Of a stretch of 64,000 nt of DNA, positions 1 to 9,174 are shown piece by piece. The DNA comes from Spirosoma endbachense (lineage in GTDB: Bacteria > Bacteroidota > Bacteroidia > Cytophagales > Spirosomataceae). Below the pieces are notes generated by a model. The model was not told the DNA's origin. It ran no database searches and was given only the letters and a program-made list of their open reading frames with translations. Made by a program: the position numbers and the translations under genes. The stretch spans positions 9,943,826 to 10,007,825 of the forward strand of contig NZ_CP045997.1 in assembly GCF_010233585.1 (NCBI RefSeq), written 5' to 3'. Within the stretch, counting starts at the first letter, position 1. The number at the start of each line of letters is the position of its first letter.

Positions 1-122
1 ATGCCATCAAGGTCTGGCTAGAAAAACACCTGCTGAGGTGTACTGTACTCCTTTGCAAGTCGACGTAGAATCGGAAAACCTCAATTAAAAAAAGCAAAAA
101 CTGGTCCTAAATATAGGGAGCA

Positions 123-815
123 CTATACTATGACATCATTGTCGGGCAGTGTATAGGGAACGAAACGATCTATACGCTGGTCAAGTCGGTATAAACCTGA
201 TCTGTTGGACATCCATATTGTGCCTTGTTTATCTTGCAGAAAGGCGCTGAATGTTGGTAAATTGCCAGGACGTTTGTAATGCCTGTATTGATTCGTGGCT
301 GGATCGATACACACGACCTTATTTGAAAGAAAACTAAGCCACAAACGTCCTTGCCTGTCTATATAATGCGCATCGATAATATCACGACCAAACATCTTTT
401 TGAAAGCAGGTTGCCGCGAAAAGCTCGTAAATTTCTCACGTAAAGGATCAAGAATATCAATGTCGCTCTGATCGCTGAATATCCAGATACGACCTTGTGG
501 ATCGAGGCTTAATCCGAAAAGACTGGATGATGTAATCCCTGGCTTTCCGTCGGCTCGGGGCTGAAATACTTTAAAGTTGTTGCCATCGTAACGACATAAT
601 CCATCACGTGTAGCCATCCAGATAAATCCCTGGTGGTCTTGTATGATCGATGGAACAAAAGCCTGTGGTAAACCCTGGCGAAAGGTTATTGCCTCGGGTT
701 GTGGCACTACTAAAGCCTGCGCCCAGGCAGACACTCCACAAGCTAAAATAAGTAGAAGTACAAATAATCCCGATAGCCGATGATAAATCAAACCCGATTG
801 CATTAGTACTTTCAA
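123..815 (-). CDS. Truncated regulator-propeller sensor, N-terminal part only
   Basis: The 230-residue product has a signal peptide (hydrophobic residues about 15-31, ending near AWAQA) and then about four regulator-propeller blades, each with the D-x-x-G-x-[IL]-W signature (QGFIWMATRDGL, QGRIWIF, QGRLWLS, QGTIWMS). In this family the blades form the periplasmic sensor of hybrid two-component proteins that are normally about 1000-1400 residues, with a Y_Y_Y domain, membrane helix, kinase and often a receiver. Here the frame stops after the early blades and no membrane, kinase or receiver part is visible before the window edge. It is probably a decayed gene or a lone secreted propeller fragment. 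The family call is secure; whether the product is functional is unknown. Confidence 0.6.
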   Translation of the reverse strand: MKVLMQSGLIYHRLSGLFVLLLILACGVSAWAQALVVPQPEAITFRQGLPQAFVPSIIQDHQGFIWMATRDGLCRYDGNNFKVFQPRADGKPGITSSSLFGLSLDPQGRIWIFSDQSDIDILDPLREKFTSFSRQPAFKKMFGRDIIDAHYIDRQGRLWLSFLSNKVVCIDPATNQYRHYKRPGNLPTFSAFLQDKQGTIWMSNRSGLYRLDQRIDRFVPYTLPDNDVIV

Positions 816-1576
816 GAAAGGAGCTAGTAGAAAGCCAGTTATAAATAAGCTGGCACGTTCGTTATTTACCGGGAAGATAGTTTATGAATTAGTATATACA
901 ATAACTATTCCTATGTATTATTTTATTTGCTACGGCTATTGGGGCTGATATTACTGTTTTTTATTGTAATTATTAAATTGTAAAATATGATTATTGTGGT
1001 ATCGTTTCATTAGACTAGTAAATAAGTATACTTATAAATACCATTTGGGTATAAATATTAGTTCTATTTTATATATATAGCTACTTTAAGGCTTTTCGGC
1101 CTCTTGATTAAAGCATTTGAAATAAATTATAGTATGCAAAATTAGTCGAATATTTTATTGTAAAAGCTTAATAATGAATAACTTATGTATTTGTACTGGC
1201 TGAAATAACAAGACTCAGATAAGGTAAGACGCATAAATAGATTTTAGAATTATGTAATAAGCTAACCTATTGCTTATTTATTAAAATTCGAAAAAACGTG
1301 CATATACGAGCCATAGTTTCCTTATCAAATAGTATTATATTGCACTTAAGAATAGAATTTATGGATATTCATTATGTGCAGAATATGAACAGATTATGTG
1401 CCTGATAGTATTGTTTTATTGATTAACCGGGATACGATTCTGGCTTATAGTGCACGGTATTTATTCATAATTGATTGATTATTACGAAGATTAGATTAAT
1501 ACCGAAATTGATTAATCAATTTCGGTATAGCCAGTACATGTTTTAAATGACTTAACGGATTTATTAAACGCTTAAA
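816..1576. other. 760-bp AT-rich intergenic region
   Basis: No convincing coding frame is present: stops are dense in all frames and base composition is much more AT-rich than in neighbouring genes. The only clear structure is the 30-bp palindrome at 1499-1528. It may hold the promoters of the divergent genes on either side, but no promoter can be assigned with confidence. Confidence 0.5.
1499..1528. repeat. 30-bp perfect palindrome upstream of a small gene
   Basis: The half-site ATACCGAAATTGAT is followed by TA and then its exact reverse complement. It lies 48 bp before the ATG at 1577 and has no T-run, so an operator or RNA hairpin for that gene is as likely as a terminator. The function is inferred from position only. 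Confidence 0.55.
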
Positions 1577-1816
1577 ATGGAAGGCAACGAGAAAGATATT
1601 GAACTGGCTGGCAAACTTACGCAAGACGTAAACGAAGCGTTAAATCGCCGAATCGAAGAGCGGTTTCGAGCCGCTCTATTCCTGGCCAATCCAACCCTTG
1701 ATATGGCAGGTGTTACGGTGATTAGCAATGTAGCTAATGATGATGAATTAATAGTTGGCGGAGTCGAAGACGAAACGATTGATAAAGCAATGGCGATCTT
1801 TGAATCAGAAAAATAA
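1577..1816 (+). CDS. Small acidic hypothetical protein (79 aa)
   Basis: I do not recognise this protein. It is acidic, starts with ATG, has no signal peptide or membrane segment, and contains a helical amphipathic N-terminal half (EDIELAGKL-like, with ALNRRIEERFRAALF) followed by a short strand-rich part (VTVISNV). A terminator-like hairpin follows at 1919-1951, so it is probably a single-gene transcript. The good reading frame inside an otherwise gene-poor AT-rich stretch supports it being real, but no family can be named. Confidence 0.5.
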   Translation: MEGNEKDIELAGKLTQDVNEALNRRIEERFRAALFLANPTLDMAGVTVISNVANDDELIVGGVEDETIDKAMAIFESEK

Positions 1817-1918
1817 GACGTCTTTGTTAGAGTAAAGTAATCGATTATGAGTTTTTTGTAAAAAAAGATCTCGAGCCGTTTAATTTAGAATTTGCTTGCC
1901 ATTCGGAAATGACAATAC

Positions 1919-1951
1919 AAAAACGCCGAGCGTAACTACCACGGCGTTTTT
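1919..1951 (+). terminator. Hairpin terminator, AAAAACGCCG/CGGCGTTTTT
   Basis: A 10-bp perfect stem (1919-1928 and 1942-1951) has A residues before and T residues after, so it could work on both strands. It is the first of five hairpins sharing the AACGCC/GGCGTT core between here and 2888. Confidence 0.6.
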
Positions 1952-2170
1952 AATTTTATTTTTTGTATCCACCTATTTTGTATAAAATCAGGTTCGCTTT
2001 TTCAACACAAAACACCCATACAAACCTGCTTAAAATTAACCTGCTGCAATAAGGATACCCATTACAGGAAAGCTAGCTATAGAAAAATAGAATTACTTCT
2101 GGCAAAAGTATTTTCTGGTAATCTAACCTCTGACTATATACGTACGTTGGTATACATTCGTAAAGATGTT

Positions 2171-2365
2171 ATGACAGATCACCTTGATTATATCCGCTTT
2201 GAGATTACACGACGATACATTGAACTCGCTGAGTCTGGGCAGGTCGATGATAAGTATCTTGAACGGGCTCGTCTAATCGTTGATGTTATACAGCAGAACA
2301 CTAAGCTTAAAAAAGCACAGGCTACTATGGGTGATGAGTCATTTGGCCGACTCATCGGCAGCTAA
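2171..2365 (+). CDS. Small helical hypothetical protein (64 aa)
   Basis: I do not recognise the family. The ATG at 2171 (MTDHLDYIRF) is chosen over an in-frame TTG at 2147 because it is a normal start. The predicted product is charged and mostly helical, resembling small intracellular adaptor or regulator proteins only in general composition. A weak stem follows directly after the stop, and an AACGCC/GGCGTT hairpin at 2438-2468 probably ends the transcript. It lies in the same hairpin series as the 79-aa gene upstream. Confidence 0.45.
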   Translation: MTDHLDYIRFEITRRYIELAESGQVDDKYLERARLIVDVIQQNTKLKKAQATMGDESFGRLIGS

Positions 2366-2437
2366 GCGGGTTAGTTTTTAGTAACCTGCCTGAATTTAGT
2401 ACAATAGCCAGTATTGAGGTAAGTTGATTGTCTACAA

Positions 2438-2468
2438 AAAACGCCGAACGCATCCGGTTCGGCGTTTT
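2438..2468 (+). terminator. Hairpin terminator, AAAACGCCGAAC stem
   Basis: A 12-bp perfect stem (2438-2449 and 2457-2468) with a 7-nt loop ends in a T-run. It lies about 70 bp after the 64-aa gene and is the second member of the AACGCC/GGCGTT hairpin series. Confidence 0.6.
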
Positions 2469-2486
2469 GGCAATTTCCACACCATT

Positions 2487-2598
2487 GTAGGCCACCGCTG
2501 TAAAAAGACCTACATTCCCCATTAATTACGTGGCCTGGCTCCGCTGCGTTGCGGAGCCAATAAAAAAAACGCCCAATTCATGCGTCTGGGCGTTTTTT
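2487..2598 (+). ncRNA. Candidate structured small RNA ending in a terminator
   Basis: This non-coding stretch contains two competing pairings: TGTAGG (2487-2492) with CCTACA (2509-2514), and AGGCCAC (2489-2495) with GTGGCCT (2530-2536). The arms overlap, so both cannot form together. They are followed by GGCTCCGC/GCGGAGCC (2537-2558) and a 12-bp terminator stem with six T residues (2564-2598). That order resembles an attenuator or a free small RNA. No known RNA family is recognised and no promoter was assigned; transcription is inference. Confidence 0.3.
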
Positions 2599-2702
2599 AT
2601 CTTACCTGTATTGTCTACATATATAATACTCATTAACAACGCTGGTTGTTATGCCTTTAACCTTCTTTTTAACTGAGGTTTAACGTAAATCCTTTAACCA
2701 AA

Positions 2703-2735
2703 CAAACGCCAGGCTCATCATAGGCCCGGCGTTTG
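2703..2735. terminator. Hairpin CAAACGCC/GGCGTTTG
   Basis: An 8-bp perfect outer stem (2703-2710 and 2728-2735) encloses a partly paired loop. It lacks a long T-run, so it is a weaker terminator than its neighbours, but it carries the same core and orientation as the others in the series. Confidence 0.4.
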
Positions 2736-2751
2736 CCCACTACTTACATTT

Positions 2752-2888
2752 ACCCAACGACGCGATATGCACGCCATGGTATCTTACAGTACGCGAAGTT
2801 GGGTTACATGGTTGCGTAAGCCGAAAAATGAATAAGACTTTAACTGAATTTTGACAAAAAACGCCGGATTCAATGCGATCCGGCGTTT
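2752..2888 (+). ncRNA. Second candidate structured RNA with terminator
   Basis: Arms ACCCAAC (2752-2758) and GTTGGGT (2798-2804) pair, and inside them CGCG (2761-2764) pairs with CGCG (2792-2795), giving a long interrupted stem-loop. A terminator-like 11-bp stem, AAACGCCGGAT/ATCCGGCGTTT, follows at 2859-2888. No open frame occupies the stretch. The layout repeats that of the upstream candidate RNA, though the sequence differs. The rest of the intergenic region up to 3169 shows nothing beyond a short CAGACTC/GAGTCTG hairpin at 3086-3105. Confidence 0.27.
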
Positions 2889-3169
2889 CTTCATCACACT
2901 CTACTTGAACAAAAACAGGATAAGTGGATGATGTTTTTGAGATTGTAAAACCCGCGTTTGATGATAAAAGAAAAGCATGTTCTTCTCACCAGATACGTTG
3001 AAAGTTGAGCCAGCGTTTCATTTTAATGATAACTTAATTGGATACCGTTATCCACGGATGTGCCTTCAAACCGTGCTAGTAGGCTCAGACTCGTACTGGA
3101 GTCTGGTGATCAAACCAAACCCCTTATAACTACTTGAACTTCAGATAATTGTGTCAGATTAAAACGAGC

Positions 3170-3856
3170 TTAGATGATCAGTTTATAGCCAATGCCACGA
3201 ATATTGACAATCTGTATCTGAGGGTCTTCGCGGAGGTGACGCCTAAGCCGCGTAATAAATACGTCCAGGCTACGACCATTGAAGAAAGAGTCATCGCCCC
3301 ATATCTCCATCAGAACGACAGTTCGTTCCAACACCTGGTTTCGCTGCTCATAGAGCCGTCGGAGCAGCTCGGCTTCCCGGTACGAAAGCAAAACTTCGTG
3401 ACTATCAAAGACTAATTTTTGCTTGGGCGGGTCAAACTGATAGCGGCCAATCGGTAAAAAATCAGATACCGGCTGAACGGGCAATTGCGGAGCCAGCGCA
3501 CGTCGGAGTAGCGCATTGATACGGACGATCAATTCGTCGAGACTAAATGGTTTTTTGAGGTAATCGTTACCACCCAGCTCGAAGCCACGCACCACATCGG
3601 CTGTCTGTGAGCGGGCTGTCAGAAACAAAACCGGTATATCGGTGTCAACTTTGCGAATTTGTTCAACCAAGGTAAATCCGTCCATTTGAGGCATCATAAC
3701 ATCAGCTACGATGATATCGGGCCGTTCCTGCCGAAATAGCGTCAGACCTTCGTCGCCATTGGCAGCATAACGGACCGTAAAACCACGTACTTCGAGACTA
3801 TCGCGGACGATCATGCCAAGAGCGGCCTCATCTTCAATTAATAGAACGGTTGGCAT
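3170..3856 (-). CDS. OmpR-family response regulator
   Basis: A two-component response regulator. The start at 3856 (MPTVLLIEDEA) is chosen because the receiver begins exactly there; an in-frame ATG lies 13 codons upstream. The receiver (residues 1-120) has the acidic pair E8/D9, phospho-acceptor D52 in ADVMMPQMDG, the T of LTA and K103 in KKPF. A winged-helix DNA-binding domain (about 130-228) ends with the typical FITRLRRHL...IRGIGYKL motif. It lies 77 bp downstream of the sensor kinase and is probably co-transcribed and phosphorylated by it. The target may be the divergent GLPGLI/TonB receptor operon, but that is inference. Confidence 0.92.
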   Translation of the reverse strand: MPTVLLIEDEAALGMIVRDSLEVRGFTVRYAANGDEGLTLFRQERPDIIVADVMMPQMDGFTLVEQIRKVDTDIPVLFLTARSQTADVVRGFELGGNDYLKKPFSLDELIVRINALLRRALAPQLPVQPVSDFLPIGRYQFDPPKQKLVFDSHEVLLSYREAELLRRLYEQRNQVLERTVVLMEIWGDDSFFNGRSLDVFITRLRRHLREDPQIQIVNIRGIGYKLII

Positions 3857-3933
3857 ACAGTACGTTTTCAGTTTGTGGTTTATGGTGAAGGACATTATTG
3901 GCTACGAGACCGCTTTACGTACTGAAAACTTAG

Positions 3934-5430
3934 TCAATGATTGGTGAACAGTAAAATAAATTCGCTTCCTTTTCCTGGTTCGCTTTGTACCTGAATGTGA
4001 CCTCCGTGTCGCTCAACCACTTGTCGAACATAGGCCAATCCTAGGCCAAATCCTTTGACAGTATGCAAATTGCCGGTCGGCACGCGAAAGAAACGGTCAA
4101 AAATAGCCGACTGGTAGGTTTTTAAGATGCCAATGCCATCGTCGACAACCGACAGTTGCCAACCATCTCTATTCTGACGAAACGCCAGCCGGATATGAAC
4201 CTGATCGCGTGAGTAATTTATAGCATTATCGATCAGGTTATTGAGTGCATTGCCAAAATGTACACGGTCGACCAGCACTGATGTTTCTGCTGGTATATCG
4301 GCAATAAATGCAATCGGTTTGGGCGCACGAAGCTGATGGTTCGTAATCAGATCGTGCGCTAATTCGGCCAGGTTGACCAACTCGGGCCGGAGCGTAAGCT
4401 CACGTTTTTCTTCGACGGCCAGATTCAGAACTTTCTCGACCAGGTCAGAAAGCCGTTGAAGGTTAGTCTGGGAGATAGCCAGATAGGTTTGTGTTCGTTG
4501 TGGATCGTTCAGCGCGCCGAAATTCTGGAGTGCTTCAATCGCTGCCGTTACGGTAGCGATTGGCGTTTTCAGTTCGTGCGTCATGTTATTGATGAAGTCG
4601 TTTTTTACTTCCGACAGCTTTTTTTGTCGCATGATCGTCGACAACATAAACAGGAAACAACCCGTTGTGAGCAACAACAGGAGCAGTGAACCACCCAACA
4701 GCCAGCCCATTCGGCGCAGAAGGTAAAAACTCGGTGCCGTAAATGACGCCCGTACGAAGAGATTCTGAACGGGATTGATCGGCAATGGTGACGTTTGAAG
4801 CCTATTGTCTGGACCCGATTGCTGCCCATCATTTTTAAAGATCAACACATCGCTAGTGCCATGACGTGGATGAATGGTGATTGTATCGAGTTGAAAGTCA
4901 GTGTCGATCGCGCGTCGGAGAAGTTCGGTGCAGTAGTCGCTTTTCAGTTTAAGCAGGTTCAGTTTTTTGCCGCCAGCCCAATTGAGCATGACCAGACTGG
5001 AGATTCGGCGGGCGATTGAATCGGCCGGTAAGGGGGGTAAGTTATCGGGTCGTTGCTGATTGGTATTATACGTAACGATCAGCCGTTTAGCGGGTTGTTT
5101 GCCAGCTTTTGGCTTTTTTGACAGGCTGTCTGGCTGATCGTAGAAGAATACGCGGGTCTGTTGGTTTTCGGAGCCATACTGGCGTATAATGATGCGTGAA
5201 CTATGGCTATCGGCGAGGGCTTTACTGCCCTGAAGCTTTTTGCCAAGCAGTCGTCGGGCTTCACCAACCTGCTGTTGTTCCAGCACCTGAAACAAGGCGT
5301 CCTGAACCGTCTGACTGAATTGCTGCCGGTCAATTTGGTAGTTTTTCCATAGCCAGTAAGCCTGGAATGCATTGATGCCCACAATGCAGGCCGTCATTAG
5401 CCAGAAAATAGAACGAATTCGCCGATTCAT
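3934..5430 (-). CDS. Sensor histidine kinase
   Basis: The membrane partner of the response regulator just downstream. The start at 5430 (MNRRIRSIFW) puts a transmembrane helix at the N-terminus; an in-frame ATG at 5502 would add 24 non-hydrophobic residues. Layout: TM1 about 8-31, an extracytoplasmic sensor region, TM2 about 240-268, then HisKA with the phospho-acceptor His in MTHELKTP, and HATPase_c with N-box NNLIDNAINYS, G1 box DDGIGI, F box FDRFFR and G2 box GFGLGL. The stimulus cannot be read from the sensor region, which matches no family I recognise. It is divergent from the GLPGLI gene at 5555 and shares a 124-bp promoter region with it. Confidence 0.92.
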   Translation of the reverse strand: MNRRIRSIFWLMTACIVGINAFQAYWLWKNYQIDRQQFSQTVQDALFQVLEQQQVGEARRLLGKKLQGSKALADSHSSRIIIRQYGSENQQTRVFFYDQPDSLSKKPKAGKQPAKRLIVTYNTNQQRPDNLPPLPADSIARRISSLVMLNWAGGKKLNLLKLKSDYCTELLRRAIDTDFQLDTITIHPRHGTSDVLIFKNDGQQSGPDNRLQTSPLPINPVQNLFVRASFTAPSFYLLRRMGWLLGGSLLLLLLTTGCFLFMLSTIMRQKKLSEVKNDFINNMTHELKTPIATVTAAIEALQNFGALNDPQRTQTYLAISQTNLQRLSDLVEKVLNLAVEEKRELTLRPELVNLAELAHDLITNHQLRAPKPIAFIADIPAETSVLVDRVHFGNALNNLIDNAINYSRDQVHIRLAFRQNRDGWQLSVVDDGIGILKTYQSAIFDRFFRVPTGNLHTVKGFGLGLAYVRQVVERHGGHIQVQSEPGKGSEFILLFTNH

Positions 5431-5554
5431 AGACAAATCTACATCCTTCGGGCGGCCTTTGCCAATGGTGTTAACACTGTTTAACACTATATAGCAGTGC
5501 ATTACAAAGCAACGCCTGAACTTTGATCCGTCAAATCAAACCAAGCGATTACGT

Positions 5555-6364
5555 ATGAAAACGCATTCTATTTTAGCCATTATCCTGTCTCTACTAGCAA
5601 CAATGTCGCGTCCTGCTTTAGCCCAAACCGCAACTGCGAATCAATGGTCAGGGCAGATTACGTATGAAGTTGTTCGTAAGGTTGATCTTAACAGTACGCG
5701 AATTATAATAAACGGTGAGCAGGTTAAACCGGGTGATCCTAATTTTCCTGCCGATGTTCCTGACACTCGTACGTTCAGTCAGAAATTACTGGTTTCGGGA
5801 AATTTTGCCAAAATAAACCGCGACGAAGAGGGCATGGTTGTGCGGACAATGGTAGGCTTTGGGGGTGGTGGAGGTGCACCCCAGACAACAAACCTGGGAC
5901 GTCCGTTTGAGGAGCAGGTATTTTTAGATCTGAATGGACAGAAAACCATTACAATGCTGACAATTGGCAAAGACAAAGACGCGAAATCCTATCGCGCCGA
6001 AATGCCTTTGCAACGGGCAAGTGACTGGCAGCTAACCGATCAAACGAAGAAAATAGCGGGTTTTGCCTGCCGAAAAGCTACGGTACCGTTTCGTAAGGAA
6101 ACCTATACGGTCTGGTTCACGACCGAATTACCTTTTACGTACTCGCCAATTCAGGAACTGACGCCCGAAGCAGGTACAGTATTGCTCATCGAAAGCAGCC
6201 GCGAACAATTTAGGGCTACAAAAGTCAGTGCGTCTGCTGTTGATGCGAAAGAAGTGCAGCCGATAACAACCGCCGAAACCGTAACCGCGGCCCAATTGGC
6301 CGACCTTCGCCAGAAGGCAACGGCTGATTTTCGCCAGCAACTAATGACGGGCGAACGGAATTAA
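5555..6364 (+). CDS. GLPGLI-family exported protein
   Basis: This 269-residue protein has a clear signal peptide (MKTHSILAIILSLL, cleavage near ALAQ). The second half shows the GLPGLI layout: a KKIAGFACRKA segment, then YTVWFTTELPFTYSP, where the family normally has an aromatic YGPW-K-GLPGLI stretch; this member has drifted at the name-giving motif. A Gly-rich loop at about 108-112 is unusual. The gene ends 34 bp before a TonB-dependent receptor, a linkage common in Bacteroidota and suggesting an envelope partner. Its biochemical function is unknown for the family. Confidence 0.8.
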   Translation: MKTHSILAIILSLLATMSRPALAQTATANQWSGQITYEVVRKVDLNSTRIIINGEQVKPGDPNFPADVPDTRTFSQKLLVSGNFAKINRDEEGMVVRTMVGFGGGGGAPQTTNLGRPFEEQVFLDLNGQKTITMLTIGKDKDAKSYRAEMPLQRASDWQLTDQTKKIAGFACRKATVPFRKETYTVWFTTELPFTYSPIQELTPEAGTVLLIESSREQFRATKVSASAVDAKEVQPITTAETVTAAQLADLRQKATADFRQQLMTGERN

Positions 6365-6398
6365 GTCTCCTGACTTCAACGGCACACACACGCTATCC

Positions 6399-9167
6399 AT
6401 GAAATCCTTTTTATTTGTTGTCGTGCTTCTACTGGGCGCGATCGAGGGCGTGTTTGCCCAAAAAAGCGCCGGAGCGTTACAAATTCAGGGTGCAGTAACT
6501 GATTCAATAAGCGGAAAGCCTTTACGGTCGGCATCGGTCTCATTATTGACCGCCCGCGATTCGGCTTATGTGATGGCTACGATTACAGACGGCGATGGAC
6601 GCTTTCGTTTTCGAAATATAGCGGCCGGAAATTATCGGGTATTGATCACATTTCTGGGTTATCGGAACGCATCGCGCAGCAGCAGCGTAAATCGCGAGAC
6701 TCCGATTGCTGATCTGGGAACGCTGCTTATGGTCGAACAGTCGAGTACGCTGGGCGAGGTGGTCGTCAAACAGGAGCGAACCCCCGTTGAGGTTAAGGGC
6801 GATACGTTGCAGTTCAATGCGGGTTCGTTTAAGACGCAGCCGAATGCACAGGTCGAAGAATTACTTCGGAAACTTCCCGGCGTGGAAGTAAGCCGCGATG
6901 GAACCATTCGGGCGCAGGGGCAAACCGTGAATCGGGTACTGGTCGATGGAAAACCATTTTTCGGGAATGATCCCAAAATGGCGACGCGCAATCTGCCTGC
7001 CGACATTGTGGATAAAGTGCAGTTATATGATCAGTCTTCGGATCAATCCCAATTTTCGGGCATTGACGATGGCAATCGGGAGCGGACGATCAATCTGACC
7101 ATCAAACGTGACAAGCGAAAGGGTTATTTTGGCCAGAATTCGGTAGGCGCGGGTGTTGACCGGGATGGTGGTCCGGCGCGGTATCAGGGACGATTGAGTC
7201 TCAATCGGTTTAACAATGGGCGTCAGCTTTCCCTTATCGGGCAGGGTAACAACCTGAACCAACAGAATTTTACCCTGGGCGATGGTGCGGCTAGTGGCCC
7301 TGTTATTGTTGGTGGACCTGGTGGAATTTCACCGGGTGTTAATCAAACACCGACCAACATCATTGAAACAAAAGCCGCTGGTCTGAATTACCGCGACAAA
7401 TGGGGCAGTCGGGCCGAAGTAGCCACCAGCTACTTTATGAATCAGGCCATCACGACAACTGACCAGCAAAGCCACCGCCAGAGTATTTTACCCGAGCAAT
7501 CGTTTCTGACCGACCAGCACAATTATTCGCAAAATCGTGTCACAACGCATCGTTTCAATGGTCGTCTCGATTGGCAACTCGATTCATTGACGAGCCTTCG
7601 TCTGACGCCCAACCTTTCGTGGCAAACTACGGGATATACCAGTGAGCTGGCCAGTCGTTCCGTTTTGCCCGGCATTTCTGGCCGTAATCCGCAATTGCTG
7701 AACACGGGAGAAACAAAGTATGGCTCCACCGGAAATGGACAAACTGTATACAATAACCTCCTGCTAATGCGTAAGTTCCGGCGCGAAGGCCGGTCGCTTT
7801 CGGCCAACCTGAATACGGTTTTAAACAACGGTAGTACAAACGCACTGAATCAATCGGTCAATAGCCTGTATGATTCTACGGGGGCTAATCCGAATGAAAT
7901 CCGGCTTGATCAGCGCAATAATCAAGGGACTTACGCGCTTCTGAACACGCTGACTGTATCGTATACGGAGCCATTATCACTGACCCGAAAGCTTGAATTT
8001 AGGTATGCCTATGCCAACAGCCGAAACCGTGCTGAACGGGATGTCGCCGACTTCAATGAAGCATCCGGACTGTATGATCGCCCTAATTCGGGGTTAAGCA
8101 ATCGCTTCGGCAGTGTGTTTGCCACTCATCAGGCGGGTGCGACCCTGCAAACGCGCCGACTGCGCTATACCTATGCGCTGGGTTTCGATGTGCAGCAGGC
8201 CGAACTCCGTGTTGAAAACCGCTCGGTCGATACCAGCCTAAGCCGTCGATACCTGAACGTTTTACCCAGTGCCCTGTTTTCCTACACGTTTTCAGGAAAT
8301 CGTAATCTGCGCCTTCAATACCGGACCCGATTAACGGCGCCATCCATCACGCAGTTGCAGCCCGTAATCGATAACACCAATCCGTTGAACGTTCGAATGG
8401 GAAACCCGACACTGCGACCGGAGTATTATAATAATGTTACGCTGACCTTTAACAGCTCACGTTCGCAGGGAAGTAAAAGCTTGTTTCTGTTCGCCAGTCT
8501 AAATCAGAGCAACAATCGGATTGCCACCACCACAAACATAAGCAGTGCGGGTGTGCAGATTACCCGGCCCGTTAATGCTGGTGGTTACTGGTCGGCGAAT
8601 GGGGTTCTATCGCTAAGCCGGAAACTTAAACCCCTGAAAATGAGCATGACGCTGACAACGAATGCCGGTTTTTCGCGGGCAGTAAGCTTTGTCAATGAGC
8701 AGAGCAATGTGTCGCATAACCGAAGCATTGGACAGGGGCTTCGGTTGCAGTCGAATTTCAACGGCAAACTTGAGTATGGGCTGAGCGGTAATCTGACTTA
8801 CCAGACGGCAACTTATTCACTGCTTCCCCGTCAAAATACATCTTACTGGATCAACTATGCCACCGCCGATATTCACTGGCAGCTGCCGTTTCGCTTCGTG
8901 CTCACGAGCGATCTGACTTATACGGCAACATCGGGCCAGTCGGTGGGTTATAACCAGCAGTTTGCGCTCTGGAACGTGACCTTGGCAAAGCAGTTTTTCA
9001 AAGGAAATACGGGCGAGGTTCGCATACAGGCGTTTGATCTGCTCAATCAGAACCGGAGCCTGGTTCGCAACACAACCGATACCTATCTGGAAGACGTTCA
9101 GAGTCGGGTGCTTCGCCAGTATGTGCTGGTAAGTTTCGTGTATAATCTGCGAAAGTTTGGGGTATGA
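6399..9167 (+). CDS. TonB-dependent outer-membrane receptor with carboxypeptidase-like domain
   Basis: A 922-residue outer-membrane receptor. The signal peptide (about 1-20, ending VFAQ) is followed by a carboxypeptidase regulatory-like beta-sandwich (about 28-115, IQGAVTDSISGKPLRSASVSL), a plug domain (about 120-235, QVEELLRKLPGVEVSRDG and VLVDGKPFFGNDPKMATRNL) and a large beta-barrel of the OMP_b-brl_3 type. It ends in aromatic-rich strands (YVLVSFVYNLRKFGV). These proteins import ligands or act as envelope modules using TonB energy. The substrate is not evident because no SusD or enzyme partner is adjacent; the partner is the upstream GLPGLI protein, and the divergent two-component pair may control both. 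Confidence 0.92.
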   Translation: MKSFLFVVVLLLGAIEGVFAQKSAGALQIQGAVTDSISGKPLRSASVSLLTARDSAYVMATITDGDGRFRFRNIAAGNYRVLITFLGYRNASRSSSVNRETPIADLGTLLMVEQSSTLGEVVVKQERTPVEVKGDTLQFNAGSFKTQPNAQVEELLRKLPGVEVSRDGTIRAQGQTVNRVLVDGKPFFGNDPKMATRNLPADIVDKVQLYDQSSDQSQFSGIDDGNRERTINLTIKRDKRKGYFGQNSVGAGVDRDGGPARYQGRLSLNRFNNGRQLSLIGQGNNLNQQNFTLGDGAASGPVIVGGPGGISPGVNQTPTNIIETKAAGLNYRDKWGSRAEVATSYFMNQAITTTDQQSHRQSILPEQSFLTDQHNYSQNRVTTHRFNGRLDWQLDSLTSLRLTPNLSWQTTGYTSELASRSVLPGISGRNPQLLNTGETKYGSTGNGQTVYNNLLLMRKFRREGRSLSANLNTVLNNGSTNALNQSVNSLYDSTGANPNEIRLDQRNNQGTYALLNTLTVSYTEPLSLTRKLEFRYAYANSRNRAERDVADFNEASGLYDRPNSGLSNRFGSVFATHQAGATLQTRRLRYTYALGFDVQQAELRVENRSVDTSLSRRYLNVLPSALFSYTFSGNRNLRLQYRTRLTAPSITQLQPVIDNTNPLNVRMGNPTLRPEYYNNVTLTFNSSRSQGSKSLFLFASLNQSNNRIATTTNISSAGVQITRPVNAGGYWSANGVLSLSRKLKPLKMSMTLTTNAGFSRAVSFVNEQSNVSHNRSIGQGLRLQSNFNGKLEYGLSGNLTYQTATYSLLPRQNTSYWINYATADIHWQLPFRFVLTSDLTYTATSGQSVGYNQQFALWNVTLAKQFFKGNTGEVRIQAFDLLNQNRSLVRNTTDTYLEDVQSRVLRQYVLVSFVYNLRKFGV

Positions 9168-9174
9168 GAATATT

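Noticed and set aside
1..73. Plus-strand frame AIKVWLEKHLL... ending in TAG at 71-73, possibly the end of a gene starting before the window
   Set aside because: Only 22 codons are visible, the reverse strand also has plausible short frames here, and no family can be recognised.
1919..2888. CRISPR array or integron attC sites formed by the hairpin series
   Set aside because: The hairpins share only a core of about six bases, vary in loop and stem, and lack integrase and conserved full-length repeats.
3149..3415. 88-codon plus-strand frame near the response regulator
   Set aside because: It lies almost wholly inside the well-supported response regulator on the other strand and encodes no recognisable protein.
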